In this document: piece by piece, positions 34,576-45,213 of the stretch | Layout of the letters: each line of letters starts with the position of its first letter | Numbering within the stretch: position 1 is the first letter of the stretch | Made by a program: the position numbers and the translations under genes | The notes under the pieces: generated by a model | The model's database searches: none | What the model saw: only the letters and a program-made list of their open reading frames with translations | Told to the model about the DNA's origin: nothing | Origin: Chloranthus sessilifolius | Taxonomy: Eukaryota > Streptophyta > Magnoliopsida > Chloranthales > Chloranthaceae | Assembly: GCA_021018995.1 (NCBI GenBank) | Contig: CM037597.1 | Coordinates: forward strand, 1,997,299 to 2,061,298 | Length of the DNA: 64,000 bases | Reading direction: 5' to 3'

Positions 34576-35684
34576 TCACGCGGGACAACGACCCTAAAAC
34601 ACGTGAATCCCATGATATGCTAATTTTCAGAAATTAAATTAATTAATTGAACAATAAAGCACAAATTAAAGCAATACCTTAGGGTTTCGTGGAATTCCTC
34701 TTAAATGACCTTACTTGATTCGCTTAGGGTCCAATCCGGCGCGCGAGATCCGTTAGGATTTGTGTAAGGTGCGATCCTAGAGATAGAACTCTAGCATCCT
34801 CTAGGTCGGGGCGCTCGTTAGTTGATTGATGTGGATTCTCATAGTTCTTTACTAGGACTTTGAAGGGAACGCTCGAACGACACAATTGGATTGATCTCTA
34901 GCCCAACAACTATTGTGGATCGATGGGTATCGAAGAGAATCAACCCACAAGGATGGACATGAAGATAACTCAAGATTTAGGGTTTTGGGGGTTTTAGACA
35001 TTCAAAGAGATAGAAATAAAAGTAGGAAAATAGCAATCAAAATAGGAGTAAGAAGTAAGGAGAAAATCAAGAACATAGATGGGCATCTCACCCTTAGCCT
35101 TTCACCAAACCCAGATGGGGAAAGAAGACTCACTCTTCAAAGCTCATCTCAAGCTCAATGCAAGGCATTTTCATTCATTCATAAGCAATGTCAAATCTGG
35201 TTTACATAAGGACATTATATACTAGGTGCGAAACAAAACTAACCTAAAATAGCAAAGTACTAAGTTGTCCTTAAATGGAACATTACATTTAAATCCACAA
35301 GCCAATAAAAGAATAAAGAAAATGAGACAAAAAGGACAACATCCGTCATTGGATTCGCTCGAGCGGGTTTGGTTCTCTCGAGTGAGAATCTTAGAGGAGG
35401 TTGCTTGAGCGACGACCAGGGGTCTCGCTCGAACGACAACCAAGGGTCTCTCGACTGACAAATGGCCGAAAGTTTTGGCCTCTGGATCCTCATGCCCTCT
35501 TGCTTGAGCGACAACTTTCTAATGCATGCTCGCTTGAGCGAGAATGGTGCTCGCTCGAGCGAGCATAGGCAGTGAGCCTATTTGTTGCTCTTCAAGGCTT
35601 CTCTTATCGGTTCCTCCGTCGCTTCTTCCGGTGGTACACCTTGTGTGACCTGAAGCCTAGGTCTGCAGTGTCGGCGTCCCCATA
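34576..35684 (-). repeat. 3' LTR of Gypsy-2
   Basis: 1,109 bp. It shares long colinear blocks with 38116-39180. The U3 part (35345-35570) carries many variants of the palindromic word 'cgctcgagcga'. Confidence 0.87.
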
Positions 35685-36311
35685 ATTCTCCCAGACCCAA
35701 AATGTTTCATCACCGATGAAACTAGCTTGAAGTCGACATCCCCACCAATTCTCTTGGACCCAAAAGATTTCATCTCCGATGAAACTCGCACATAATATCG
35801 TTCAAGTGCCTCGGGACCCAAATGGTGGAGCTCCTCACAACTAGCCCAATCAATCTCGAAACTTGATGAAGCATGATCCTTATGTCGGTCTATTGTATCG
35901 GGGCGCACATGGTAAACCTCTTCTCGACGAACCTAATGACTCGACTTGCCAATACACTCTACTAAATATTCTTAAAGCTTCCCATCAACTCTCTTGGACC
36001 CGAAAGACTTCATCACCGATGAAGTGTGATCGTGATATTAGTCGGAAATACAGGTACTCAAGCGGCGAACTCTCTCATGATTAGCCTATGCAATCTCAGA
36101 AGTCGTCTTACTAACCCTCTTCACAAAGTAGCCTTGAAACTCTACCACCGGTGAGTGCCACGAGACCATCCAAGATCTTCTCAATGATCTCACTTTTCAT
36201 CTTGCTCGGAGGAGGAAGGGGTATGGGTGGGTTGTGGGATTCGGATTGACTTAAAAGGAATTGACGTTTGAAAATGATTTCTAGGAAGTAGGGTTGAGTC
36301 TAGATGAGGAG

Positions 36312-37028
36312 TTAGGTCCTCCACATTGAGTGTTGAACTGACCCCATACCTTGAGGTAGCTCAAGCATGTATACCTTAGGTCCACTCCCTACCACTATCC
36401 TAAAAGATCTGACAACGCAGGTTTGGGACTTCTTCGCGATTCCCGATGGGAATCGTTTAGGCCTAACCCGATCCATTTCATGGCCACTTATTTGGATTTC
36501 CTTGAAGCTCGCAAGCAAATCCATTAATAATTTGGAATTGTCATTACAGAAATTAATTATAGGCATAATTTCGGCATGCGATGCGGAATGTGACTCAAAA
36601 CCATGATGTGTACGTGCACCTACGAACTCGATATGCTCATGTGCATGTGACATGAATGACTCCTGTGTAGTGGTCTCTACCAACACTAGTGACTCATGTG
36701 TACTTGACTCAACAAGCACTAATGACTCATAGGCAAGTGATTCGATTGGCTTGTGTGTACTTAGTTCAACCAACACCAAAGACTCAAGTGCACTCGACTC
36801 CACGGACACTAACAAATCATGTATAAGTGACTCGGTCGAATCGTCCATGAGTGACTTGGTTGGCTCACGTGTACGCGATTTGAGTGATTCATGTGGGGTT
36901 AACACAGTGTCATTACCCTCGATGGAAATAGAAGTCTCCTGAATACAACTTAGGCTTTCTTCGATTTCCTCTATTTCCTCTTCACTCACCACGGTACTAC
37001 GGTCATACACACTTTCTTCTACGTTCAT
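36312..37028 (-). CDS. Gypsy-2 internal ORF: Ser/Glu/His repeat region fused to pol-tail remnant
   Basis: An open frame of 238 codons on the - strand. The first 150 or so residues are acidic and Ser-rich, with repeats of the kind ESLVLVESSTH. The last 60 residues (RPKRFPSGIAKK..., YMLELPQGMG) match the segment downstream of the integrase in Gypsy-1 (RLERFPMGIVKK..., YVLDLPQDVG). The repeat region therefore sits where protease, RT, RNase H and integrase should be. It may be a captured or expanded sequence; I recognise no function. Confidence 0.5.
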   Translation of the reverse strand: MNVEESVYDRSTVVSEEEIEEIEESLSCIQETSISIEGNDTVLTPHESLKSRTREPTKSLMDDSTESLIHDLLVSVESSALESLVLVELSTHKPIESLAYESLVLVESSTHESLVLVETTTQESFMSHAHEHIEFVGARTHHGFESHSASHAEIMPIINFCNDNSKLLMDLLASFKEIQISGHEMDRVRPKRFPSGIAKKSQTCVVRSFRIVVGSGPKVYMLELPQGMGSVQHSMWRT

Positions 37029-37041
37029 ATTTTTCGGCTCC

Positions 37042-37887
37042 TTAAAACTCTCTTTTAATCAATAAATTTGGAGTGGGAAATTTTATGGGACATTGATAAG
37101 CAAAGTGCCCAAGTCCTTGACACTTATAGCACTTGTTATGACTACCAGTTTTGGGATTCTCATTGACCGCTCCTTTCCCGTTATCGATTTGGGGATTCAG
37201 AGGAGTAATCACAGGTTTCAATGGTTGAACTCTGAAATTATATCTCTCGTGGATAATTCCTTTCCTGTTATCAATTTGGGGCTTCGTAGGAGTATTTGTG
37301 GGTTTCAATGGTTGAACCCCGAAATTAGCCTTCACTTTTACGTAGGTACTCCTAGACTCAAGATGGGTGTGTTTATGACGTTTATCCACCTTAACTTCTA
37401 AACACCGTAGAAGGTGGTGGTGTTTGAAAGGAACATACTTCTCGATAAGTCGTTCCTTCATGTCCTCTCATCGTGTGATGGACTTACTTTGAAGTGACTC
37501 GCGTCGAAACTTCACACCATCCCAATAGATTTTAGCGTGGCTCACCAACTTCGTTTTGGCGAGCGTAACCTTACACTCTTCCGACACATCATACAAGCCA
37601 AAATATTCCTCTAGGTTAGACAACCACTCTACGAAGACGTTAGGGCTCATCGTACCTTCAAAATCCGGGACTTTGACTTGAATAGACCTTAGAGCTTTTT
37701 TACCAAGATCATATTCGGGTTCGCTATGATGGGAGTATCCCCTAACTCTAACCTCATTGCGACTTTCGGGACTTCGCTTAGGATTTGGAGTGTAACAATG
37801 TCCTTGTTCGGCTAGCACCCTCACATTCATCGCGATCATCGTGGCTTGGATGCTCCTAAGAGCATCAACAATCTCACTCGTGTCCAT
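37042..37887 (-). pseudogene. Gypsy-2 gag with CCHC zinc knuckle
   Basis: The - strand frame starts MDTSEIVDALRSIQ at 37887. It contains the gag core (VPDFEGTMSPNVFVEWLSNLEEYF), then breaks at about 37465 and resumes with MKERLIEKYVPF. A proline-linker segment is present as a tandem pair (FGVQPLKP..., FRVQPLKP...). The knuckle CYKCQGLGHFAYQC (C-x2-C-x4-H-x4-C) is intact near 37130-37090. Gag coats the RNA in virus-like particles. Relative to Gypsy-1 a middle segment is missing. Confidence 0.8.
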
Positions 37888-38115
37888 GGTGATTACAACT
37901 CACTAGCACAGGTTCTAAAATAAACAAGCAGCTATGAATCGAAAGTGATTAAGTGAGTTTATCAAACACAAGATGTGCACACAAATGAACACACAAATAT
38001 GAACCACACAATAATTGAGTAATTTTAATATGCACAAGATGAGCATACAAATGAAAACACAAATGAAATGATACACAAATGCCCTAACCTATAACCTAGG
38101 CTCTGATACCAAAAC

Positions 38116-39180
38116 TGACGCGAGACGACCCTAAAACACGTGAATACCCATGATATGCTAATTTGTCGAAACTAAACTAATTAATTGAACAATGAAACAC
38201 AAATTAAAGCGATACCTTAGGGTTTCGTGAAATTCCTCCTGAATGACTTTACTTGATTCGCTTAGGGTTCAATTCAGCGTGCAAGATCCGTTAGAATTTG
38301 CAAAAGGTGCAATCCTAGAGATAGAACTCTAGCATCCTCTAGTTCAGGGCGGTCGCTAGTTGATCGATGTGGATTCTCATAGGTCTTCACTAGGACTTTG
38401 AAGGGAACGATCGAACGACACGATTGGAGTGATCTCAAGCCCAACAACGGTTGTGGATCGATGGGTATCGAAGAGAATCAACTCACAAGGATGGACATCA
38501 AGATCACTCAAGATTTAGGGTTTTAGGGGTTTTAGACATTCAAATAGATCGAAATAAAAGAAAGAAAATAGCAATCATAATAGGAGCAAGAACTAAGGAG
38601 AAAATCAAGAACATAGATGGGCATCTCACCCTTGGCCTCTCACCAAACCCATATGGGGAAAGAAGACTCACTCTTTAAAGCTCATCTCAAGGTCAATGCA
38701 AGGTATTTTCATTCATTCATAAGCAATGCCAAATTTGGCTTACATAAGGACATTATATACTATGTGCAAAAAGAAACTAATCTAAAATAGCAAAGTACTA
38801 AGTTGTCCTTAAATGGAACATTGCATTTTAACCCACAAGGCAAGAAAAGAATAAAGAAAATGGGACAAAAAGGACAACATCTGTCACTGGACTCGCTTGA
38901 GCGGGCTTGGTTCTCTCTCAAGAGAGAATCTTAGAGGAGGTCACTTGAGCGACAACCAGGGGTCGCTTGAGCGACAAATGGCCGAAAGTTTTGGCCTCTA
39001 GATCCTCATGCCCTCTCGCTCGAACTACAACTTTCCGATGCATGCTCGCTCGAGCAAGCATAGGCAATGAGCCTATTTGTCGCTCTTCAAGGCCTCTCTT
39101 CTCGGTTCCTCCATCGCTTCTTCCGGTGGTATACCTTGTGTGGCTCGAAGCCTAAGTCCACAATGTCGGTGTCCCCGCCA
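38116..39180 (-). repeat. 5' LTR of Gypsy-2
   Basis: 1,065 bp, adjacent to the tRNA-Met primer site (38102-38114, read on the - strand). The cgctcgagcga-type array lies at about 38890-39060. Confidence 0.87.
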
Positions 39181-39802
39181 ATTCTTCCATGTAATAATGT
39201 TTTTAAAGCCATAGATTAGGTCAAAATCCAACTTTTACAGATTTTTAGGGACATTGACATCATTCTTTTTATTAATCAGGAAATCATGGAATGGTAGTCC
39301 TGTGTATATGGTTGACAATTATATGTACGCTTTAGATATGTTTCAAGTAATATTTTTTAATAAGTACATTAGATTATATACTATATTATATATGATTATA
39401 TACTACTAACAGATAAATTTACACCCATTGATATTTGGATGCAATAAATCATGTGTCTAAAATTTAAATTTAAAATTATAAATATTACTATATAAAAATA
39501 AAATTCTCATTTATAGTTATACAAAAGATGCACCAATGTTATACCAATATCATATATATGTCATGCCACATCCATTTTGCATCTATGTTGCACTACTAAT
39601 GTTTCTATAACGAATCCATCTCGTATCTATGTCGTACTGATGTTGTATCTATTCATACCTATAACGCATCTATTATGTTTCTAAGTTATACCAACATCGT
39701 ACCGAAGACACATCAATAAAAATGTATCCGAAACTTTTTTCCCCTAAATGTACCAGTGCCAATACCCGTATCCGTACCCCGTACCAACTCATGGCAACTA
39801 TG

Positions 39803-41062
39803 ATTCGCAGCCCGCAGCTGGTTAATATTGCGATGTTGGGTAAATGGTTTTGGTGAGCTGGTACAACGAGCGAAGGGAAAAGCTTGTTGGTTTTGGTCTT
39901 GGTGGAGAAATACGGTTGGATGGACTACTACTGGGGTGTCAACGTCAGCATCAATAGGAATTTCTAAGCATGGTGGAAAGGTATCTGTTCTACTTGGGAG
40001 GCGTTTTCTATGGGAATTCGCTTCAGCTGGGGTGAGGGTTTCAAGATCCGTTTTTGGGATGACCCTTGGATTGAGTTCAAGCCGTTGAAGGATCAGTTTG
40101 CTGATATTTTCTCTATTTCGACCAGCATTCATTGTTTGGTGGTGAATCTTTTCTCGAATTTCGAGGGAGAGGTGTCTTGGGATCTATGCACTAGAAGACT
40201 CCTTAGAGAGGAGGAGATAATCCCTTTCTAGAATCTGATCTCTTTGCTGTACCAAACCAAGATAAACGCTAAGAAAATTGATGAGAGAATTTGGGTGGCC
40301 AGCAATAATGGGGTCTTCTCCGTTAAGTCTTACTACTGGTTCCACCAGATGCTGGCTGGCCGTACCCTTATTCTTTGTGATTGGGTGTTGCTTTGGAAGG
40401 CTCTCCGCCCCCCCCCCCCCTCCCCCAAGGTGAAATTCTTGGCGTGGACAGTGATTAGGGGACGTGTCCTCACTATTGATCAGCTGATTCGCAGAGGAAA
40501 AGAGATGACCAACTTGTGCTCAATGTGTTTAAATCTAAAGAATCAACGTCACTCCTCGTCCTTCATTGTTGGGTGGCTCGTGAGAATTGGGAAGTCCTTC
40601 TCAACTCTTTCAGTATTACATGGGTTGTTTTCCCTTGGGCTATCCCCAGCCTTCTTATTTCCTGGTTTGGGACGAAGTTGGAAGAGCATTTTGGGGCCTT
40701 TTGGACGGTTTGATTCTTTGCGGTTTTATGGGGCATATATGGCTGGAGAGGAATGCTCTCATTTTCCCCGATTGGGATGATCCTGAAGAGCGTTATGGAT
40801 CTCATCTGCTTATGGGTGGTGTTGGACAAGGAGGGGCGTTCTCCGGGTTCGACCAACTTTGACCCTGGGTAGAGGATCCGGGTTTTCTCCCCAGTCTCCA
40901 GGCCGTGTAGGTTGTGAGCCTTTGTTTTATTGTTTCCCTTTCTTGTTGTTTTTTACTTCTTTGTTCGGTGTTTCTCACAGGGTGTGATGTACGGTTTCCA
41001 GCTCCTCACTGGGTTTCTTTAATAAATCCTCATGCTTTTTACCGATAAAAAAAAAAAAAAAA
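39803..41062 (+). pseudogene. LINE-3 ORF2, part 2: connection and zf-RVT region, 3' end
   Basis: Homology to LINE-1 resumes with MLGKWFW-, then GIRFSWGEGFKIRFWDDPW (40010-40075), VKSYYWF, KVKFLAWTVIRGRVLTIDQLIRRGKEM (40429-40509) and the finger CSMC, then HCW. A C-run at 40409-40421 has disturbed the frame. The ORF decays before 40870. The 3' leader and poly(A) end at 41062. Confidence 0.78.
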
Positions 41063-42240
41063 CTTTAAACCCAAATAGTTTGGTGCAAAGTAAGTGGCTC
41101 CAGGTCTCTTAAGCTCTCTCCCATGTGAATTTGCTCTCAAGCTATCTAAAACATGCTGAGAAGCATACAAAACTGTAGATATAGATTGACATTTTCAGGA
41201 TATTTTTCACCTTTGGCATCTCTTCAATATCTTCTAGAATTGAATTCAGACAATGAGCAATTCAGTTTGTTTTACATGCATGGTGAATTTCATTTTCTAA
41301 AATATCACCAGTAGCTGCATAGTTCGAAGCATTATCTGAAATAATTTGGACTACATTTTCTCTATAACGTGAGCATTGATCCCTCAACGAATAAAGTTTG
41401 CAATAAAACTTGAAGTCTTAACAATTCCCTCAGTGGATTCTGAACATTGAAAATTTGTGCTTGCAAGAAATTCAACTAATAAATTTATATGAGGCCTTCG
41501 TCGGTTATCTTTCCAACAATCTGACATTATTGTACACTCAGTTTCTGCCCCATTTTTTTTTCCTCTCGGACATATTTTGCTGCTTCTTTTAATAAGGCTA
41601 AATACTTGGCCTAACTTTTTCACTACTTGGGCCCATATAGCCAGTTCATCATTTGAGATGGCGGCAGAATCATTTTAAACTCGGATATTCTGAAGCAATC
41701 TGAACACATGAAATGCAATATTATTTTAAATAATGAACCTTGAAACTGCTAAATCAACTGCTTCTTTCTCTTTTTTAGCCAACTCTATGTAATGTTTGTT
41801 GTACTCCTCCACTCCAAGTCCGAATGAAGCTGTTACTGATGGGTCTTTTGAAATATTAGAATTATTTCTTATTGAGACCCCCATAAAATCAACAATAGTC
41901 TTTTTCTCCTTTCTAGCAACTTCAGCTACAGTGTATGTGCAAACTGGACAACACTTACGGGCGTTGCATTACAAATTTTAATGTCTTTATTGAGGATTCG
42001 ACCTAAATGACTTTTCATTCTTGTAACTGTCGCTGAAAATTCTTTTTTGAAAGACAATGATTTAAAAAAAAAACACGGTTTTTCTTTTTGCACATGTAAG
42101 TTGGTTCAATAAGCTCATCATTAACATCTTGATTTATGTCTCTTTTGACCTTTCTAAAACATTATCTTTTTGTAACTAAGGAGTTACACTTTCAATTCCC
42201 TCTAATGGATATTTTCTTCAAGGCACTATTGTGGTGATAT
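41063..42240 (-). pseudogene. hAT transposase N-terminal half (hAT-3), right piece
   Basis: On the - strand, 42090-41960 is a degraded BED-finger region (SATVTRMKSHLGR). Then 41623-41500 gives CTIMSDCWKDNRRRPHINLLV, 41350-41230 gives SDNASNYAATGDILENEIHHACKTN..., and 41110-41080 gives HGRELKRPGATYFAPNYLGL. These are the DUF659 core motifs in order. The next motif is found 8 kb away at 32995, across LINE-3. The piece ends about 55 bp before exon 2, and no right terminus is recognised. Confidence 0.75.
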
Positions 42241-42294
42241 GATGCATTCTTTATATCTTAATTGTGATGCTGATTAAATTGCCTTCTAAAACAG

Positions 42295-42347
42295 GCTATG
42301 GCCCAGCTGGATATGCTTTATTTGTGGCTGTTTATGCTGGATTGGAG
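42295..42347 (+). CDS. TVP38/TMEM64-like gene, exon 2
   Basis: 53 nt between acag|g and gag|gtaag, completing residues 147-164 (GYGPAGYALFVAVYAGLE). This is the start of the VTT domain, with a small-residue-rich membrane segment. The frame joins exon 1 (phase 1) and exon 3 (phase 0). It survives as a tiny exon at the far end of a 39-kb transposon-filled intron. Confidence 0.9.
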
Positions 42348-42689
42348 GTAAGATTCATTTAGTCTGACTCTTTGTAGCAAGTTGCTACATTTAACTTTTG
42401 GTAAGGTTGATTATCTCTGCCAGATGTTTGAAAGCGCAAGATTGTGTATAGCTACTTCATTAGCTAAGATACGTGTCGGGTACGGGGACGACTCGACCCA
42501 TTGACAGCCCTAATTACAATGCTATTAAGGATGCAACTTTGTTTGGGTTATGGGGAACCAAATCATTAGGACAGACTCGTATCATTATCTCATTAATTTT
42601 TTTAAATATTTTTTTAAATATTTTTTTTGTTGTCTTTAGATGTGTGAATTGGAAATTATTCAAAACTTTACTTTTATATGTGGTGCTAG

Positions 42690-42782
42690 ATCCTTGCAAT
42701 TCCAGCTATTCCGTTAACCATGTCAGCAGGTCTTCTTTTCGGAAGTTTCATTGGAACTATTATTGTTTCAATCAGTGGAACG
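42690..42782 (+). CDS. TVP38/TMEM64-like gene, exon 3
   Basis: 93 nt, residues 165-195, bounded by gctag|atcc and acg|gtaag. It reads ILAIPAIPLTMSAGLLFG..., the re-entrant/membrane segment of the VTT domain, with its Pro-rich turn. Confidence 0.92.
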
Positions 42783-42875
42783 GTAAGATGGTTTCTTGCG
42801 ACGTTCTTAATTTGTTTGTTGCTCATATGCTCCTTGAATTTATCAATGATAAATGGGTATTGTTAACTTTTCCAG

Positions 42876-43099
42876 CTGGCAGCAACTGGGGCCTTTCTCA
42901 TTGCCAGATATTTTGCCCGTGAACGTATTCTTAAATTGGTGGAAGGAAACAAAAAATTTCTAGCCATTGATAAAGCAATCGGAGAGAATGGTTTCAGAGT
43001 TGTCACCCTCTTGCGTTTGAGCCCTTTACTTCCGTTTTCTGTTGGAAATTATTTGTATGGGTTAACGTCGGTGAAGTTCGCCCCATATGTGTTGGGCAG
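42876..43099 (+). CDS. TVP38/TMEM64-like gene, exon 4
   Basis: 224 nt, residues 196-269 plus two bases of codon 270, bounded by ccag|ctgg and ggcag|gtgtgt. It contains ARYFARERI (residues 205-213) and the family hallmark LRLSPLLPFSVGNYLYGL (241-258). No stop or frameshift is present. Confidence 0.94.
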
Positions 43100-43174
43100 G
43101 TGTGTTTCTTAGCTCTAGATTATATCTGTCATCAATGATTGTGATTGTGATTGTGATTGTGATTATGTCCTGTG

Positions 43175-43479
43175 CGTGGTATTAAAACTCGTCCGATACC
43201 GATACATGTCGGTTTCATCGAGAACTGATACCGATACCATCAGTATCGGTATCGGACCGATACGGGTCGTTGTCGGATTGAAACGGGTCCATATCGGCTA
43301 ATACTATATCAGTATCGGCTGATATTGTCCCATATCTGCTGATACTGACCGATACCAAACCTTTTCTCCTATTTTTTAAAAAACTTTTGTTCAAAAAAAA
43401 AAAACTATTGACCGATACAGTATACATATCGGTCCAAGATAGACCAATAGCCGATGCCGATACCAAATCTGATACCTTG
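43175..43479. mobile_element. MITE, 305 bp, cggtatcgg-rich, in intron 4
   Basis: The ends are 'cgtggtattaaaactcg' and, inverted, 'caaggtatcagatttgg'. The flanking 8-mers gtcctgtg (43167-43174) and gttctgtg (43480-43487) match 7 of 8. The interior is built of 'gataccgatac / gtatcggtatcgg' words. It is a sister family to the hAT-1-related MITEs. Confidence 0.65.
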
Positions 43480-43487
43480 GTTCTGTG

Positions 43488-43883
43488 GTTTTTTCTAACG
43501 AATGCTCACTATTATTTTCACAAGAGCTATGGAGAACAACTGTCCATTCAGAATTCATGTTTTGTGGCCTCTGAATGCTGTTTCAAATACATATTTTCCT
43601 TGTTTGAAGAACCAGTAGTTTGTAGGCCTTTAACTTTAGAATCATGGTTGTAACTAGTACTGATCTTAGTTGCACAAAGTGACAGTTTATGTATGTGGGT
43701 GGTAAAATGATTATATTTTTAAAAAATTGGAAAGACAATTACGTTTATACAATTTTAAGTTGACAATTTTGCAATCTAGGAGTTGTTGATTATTCAACTT
43801 TTTCTAAGCAAATTAAGTTTATATATTTTTAGTAAGTACGCATTTTAATGTTAACTTTTTACAAATATAGAGTTAAGTTGCAT
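43488..43883. other. intron 4 sequence, no gene
   Basis: AT-rich intron sequence with no recognised feature. Confidence 0.4.
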
Positions 43884-43891
43884 ATGGTTTC

Positions 43892-44453
43892 TAGGGCTAT
43901 CAACGGGGCGGGTTTTAGCCCGGGCCCGGCCCAACCCGGATGGGCCAGGTTTGGGCCCAAGAATTTAAGTTCTTTAATAAACGGGCCGGGCCGAGCTAAG
44001 CCCAAATAAGAAACGGGCTTGGGTTTGGGGTGTGAAGGAGTAAATAAACGGGCCTAAGTAGTCCTTAAAAATTTTGGGTTAGTAAGCCTGGCCCAAACCC
44101 AAACCTGGCCCGTTTCTTATTCTCTAGTAGACTATATAAGAATAAGCCCAAAGGTTAGGGTTTCTTATTTTCTTCACAATTTGGCAGTTCCCTCCCAACA
44201 GCCGTCTCTCTCTCTCTCTCTCTCTCACCCAGCCACTGTCTCTCTAGCTCTCTCTCCCAACCAACGTCTCTCTCTCTCTCTGAGTCTCTATTCAAATTTA
44301 AAGCTCTCTAGCCGTCCCCTATCCAACTACCAATCCTCTTCCTCCAGGCTCTGGCGACTTCCAGTGATGGTCAAACACCAAATGCAATAGTGAGGAAGGC
44401 ATGAAAATTGTTGATGCTTTCTCTCGCTCTCTCTCCCAGTCCCATCTCTCTAG

Positions 44454-44486
<33 letters not shown>

Positions 44487-44729
44487 TTCTCTCAGCTGAA
44501 GACTCAAATAAAAAAAAGCTATAGGAAAAAAAATTTCTCAAAAATATTAGAAGGCCTGAACCCGGGTTTCGACCCGATTAATAGCGAGCCGGGTTCGGGC
44601 TATAACATTTAGTAATCGAACTGAGCTCAGCCCGACCCGGATAGCATATCAGGTCGGGTTCGGGCCCTCCTTATATTATTAAAAAAAAACGGGCCTGTAA
44701 AAACCCGGCCTGACCCATTGACAGCCCTA
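43892..44729. mobile_element. non-autonomous hAT element, 838 bp, with promoter-like interior
   Basis: The ends are 'tagggctatcaacgg' and, inverted, 'tagggctgtcaatgg', followed on both sides by 'gggccgggc'-type sequence. The flanking 8-mers atggtttc (43884-43891) and atggttct (44730-44737) match 6 of 8. Inside, near 44128-44170, are 'ctatataag', 'agcccaaa' and 'ttagggttt', like a plant core promoter with site-II and telo-box words. A CT-rich leader-like tract (44197-44480) follows. It looks like a deletion derivative that kept the 5' end of a transposase gene. A lone end of the same type ('attgacagcccta') is at about 42500-42513. Confidence 0.75.
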
Positions 44730-44737
44730 ATGGTTCT

Positions 44738-45213
44738 TCCTAGTTATCTTATTTATAATTCATTTTCATTCTTTTTCGTAGTCATTTATATGAGAAATGA
44801 CTTGCGTCGCTTACTGAATTAAAACGAGCTTTCCCACTTTATCTGTTTCCCTAGACTATAGAATTATCAATTTCCTAGGAACTCCGCTGCGATTTTTAAA
44901 AATATAGAATATATCCCATAATATATTACGAGTTAAAAAATGTTTTCATGAACAAAATTGGCAAAAAGAAGAAAGAAAATCGAACATCACAAACATCGCC
45001 AATTATTCGGCTGAGTCACCGACTCGGCCAATTAATTGGCAATGTAGTCGGGATGACTACAAGTCGCCGACTTTTTTCGATTTTTTGAAAAAGTCGGAGA
45101 CTTTATTGACTATGCCTGGCATTGTCCACTCCCTCGTTCTCCAAAACGGTCCTCCGTGATAGCTCTTATGTCAGCCATATATCTTATTTATTCAAGTAGA
45201 AAGCTAGTCTTAG
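44738..45213. other. intron 4 sequence, no gene
   Basis: AT-rich sequence. Short 'gtcgccgactt / aagtcgg' words lie at 45000-45100 and may be another degraded MITE. Nothing coding is seen. Confidence 0.35.

Larger units (their letters stand above)
34576..39180 (-). mobile_element. non-autonomous Ty3/Gypsy LTR retrotransposon, 4.6 kb (Gypsy-2)
   Basis: On the - strand the 5' LTR is 38116-39180 and the 3' LTR is 34576-35684. The primer site, read on the - strand just after the 5' LTR, is tggtatcagagcc (perfect tRNA-iMet type). The purine tract (ctgggagaat) precedes the 3' LTR. The flanks gttct and attct (34571-34575, 39181-39185) match 4 of 5. The interior keeps gag and a short stub of the pol 3' end. 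Protease, RT and integrase are missing. It is related to Gypsy-1 through the LTR 'gggtgagatgcccat' block and the gag. Confidence 0.87.
34333..39802. mobile_element. hAT-like TIR element, about 0.87 kb, carrying a nested Gypsy
   Basis: The ends are 'catagttaccc' and, inverted, 'catagttgcca'. A perfect 8-bp duplication attcgcag (34325-34332, 39803-39810) interrupts LINE-3. Near both ends lie 'gtaccagt / gtaccgg'-type words and 'gaaac..gtttc' runs. Without the Gypsy insertion (34576-39180) it is about 865 bp and has no transposase, so it is non-autonomous. Confidence 0.82.
33001..41062 (+). mobile_element. 5'-truncated L1-type LINE (LINE-3), split by a TIR element
   Basis: Homology to LINE-1/2 ORF2 starts abruptly at about 33001, in the region between endonuclease and RT, so ORF1 and the endonuclease are absent. 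The sequence pauses at 34332, resumes at 39803, and ends in a 16-A tail after 'ttttaccgat' (41047-41062). It lies inside the hAT-3 transposase. I do not find a clear target duplication, so the exact 5' junction is uncertain by about 15 bp. Confidence 0.8.
2927..42294 (+). other. intron 1 of the TVP38-like gene, about 39.4 kb
   Basis: The donor is gaag|gtgaat and the acceptor is aaacag|gctatg. The phase-1 junction restores a Gly codon followed by Tyr-Gly. The intron is filled by at least ten insertions described below, several nested. Unique-looking intron sequence remains at roughly 7568-8130, 11640-13440 and 42240-42294. Confidence 0.85.
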
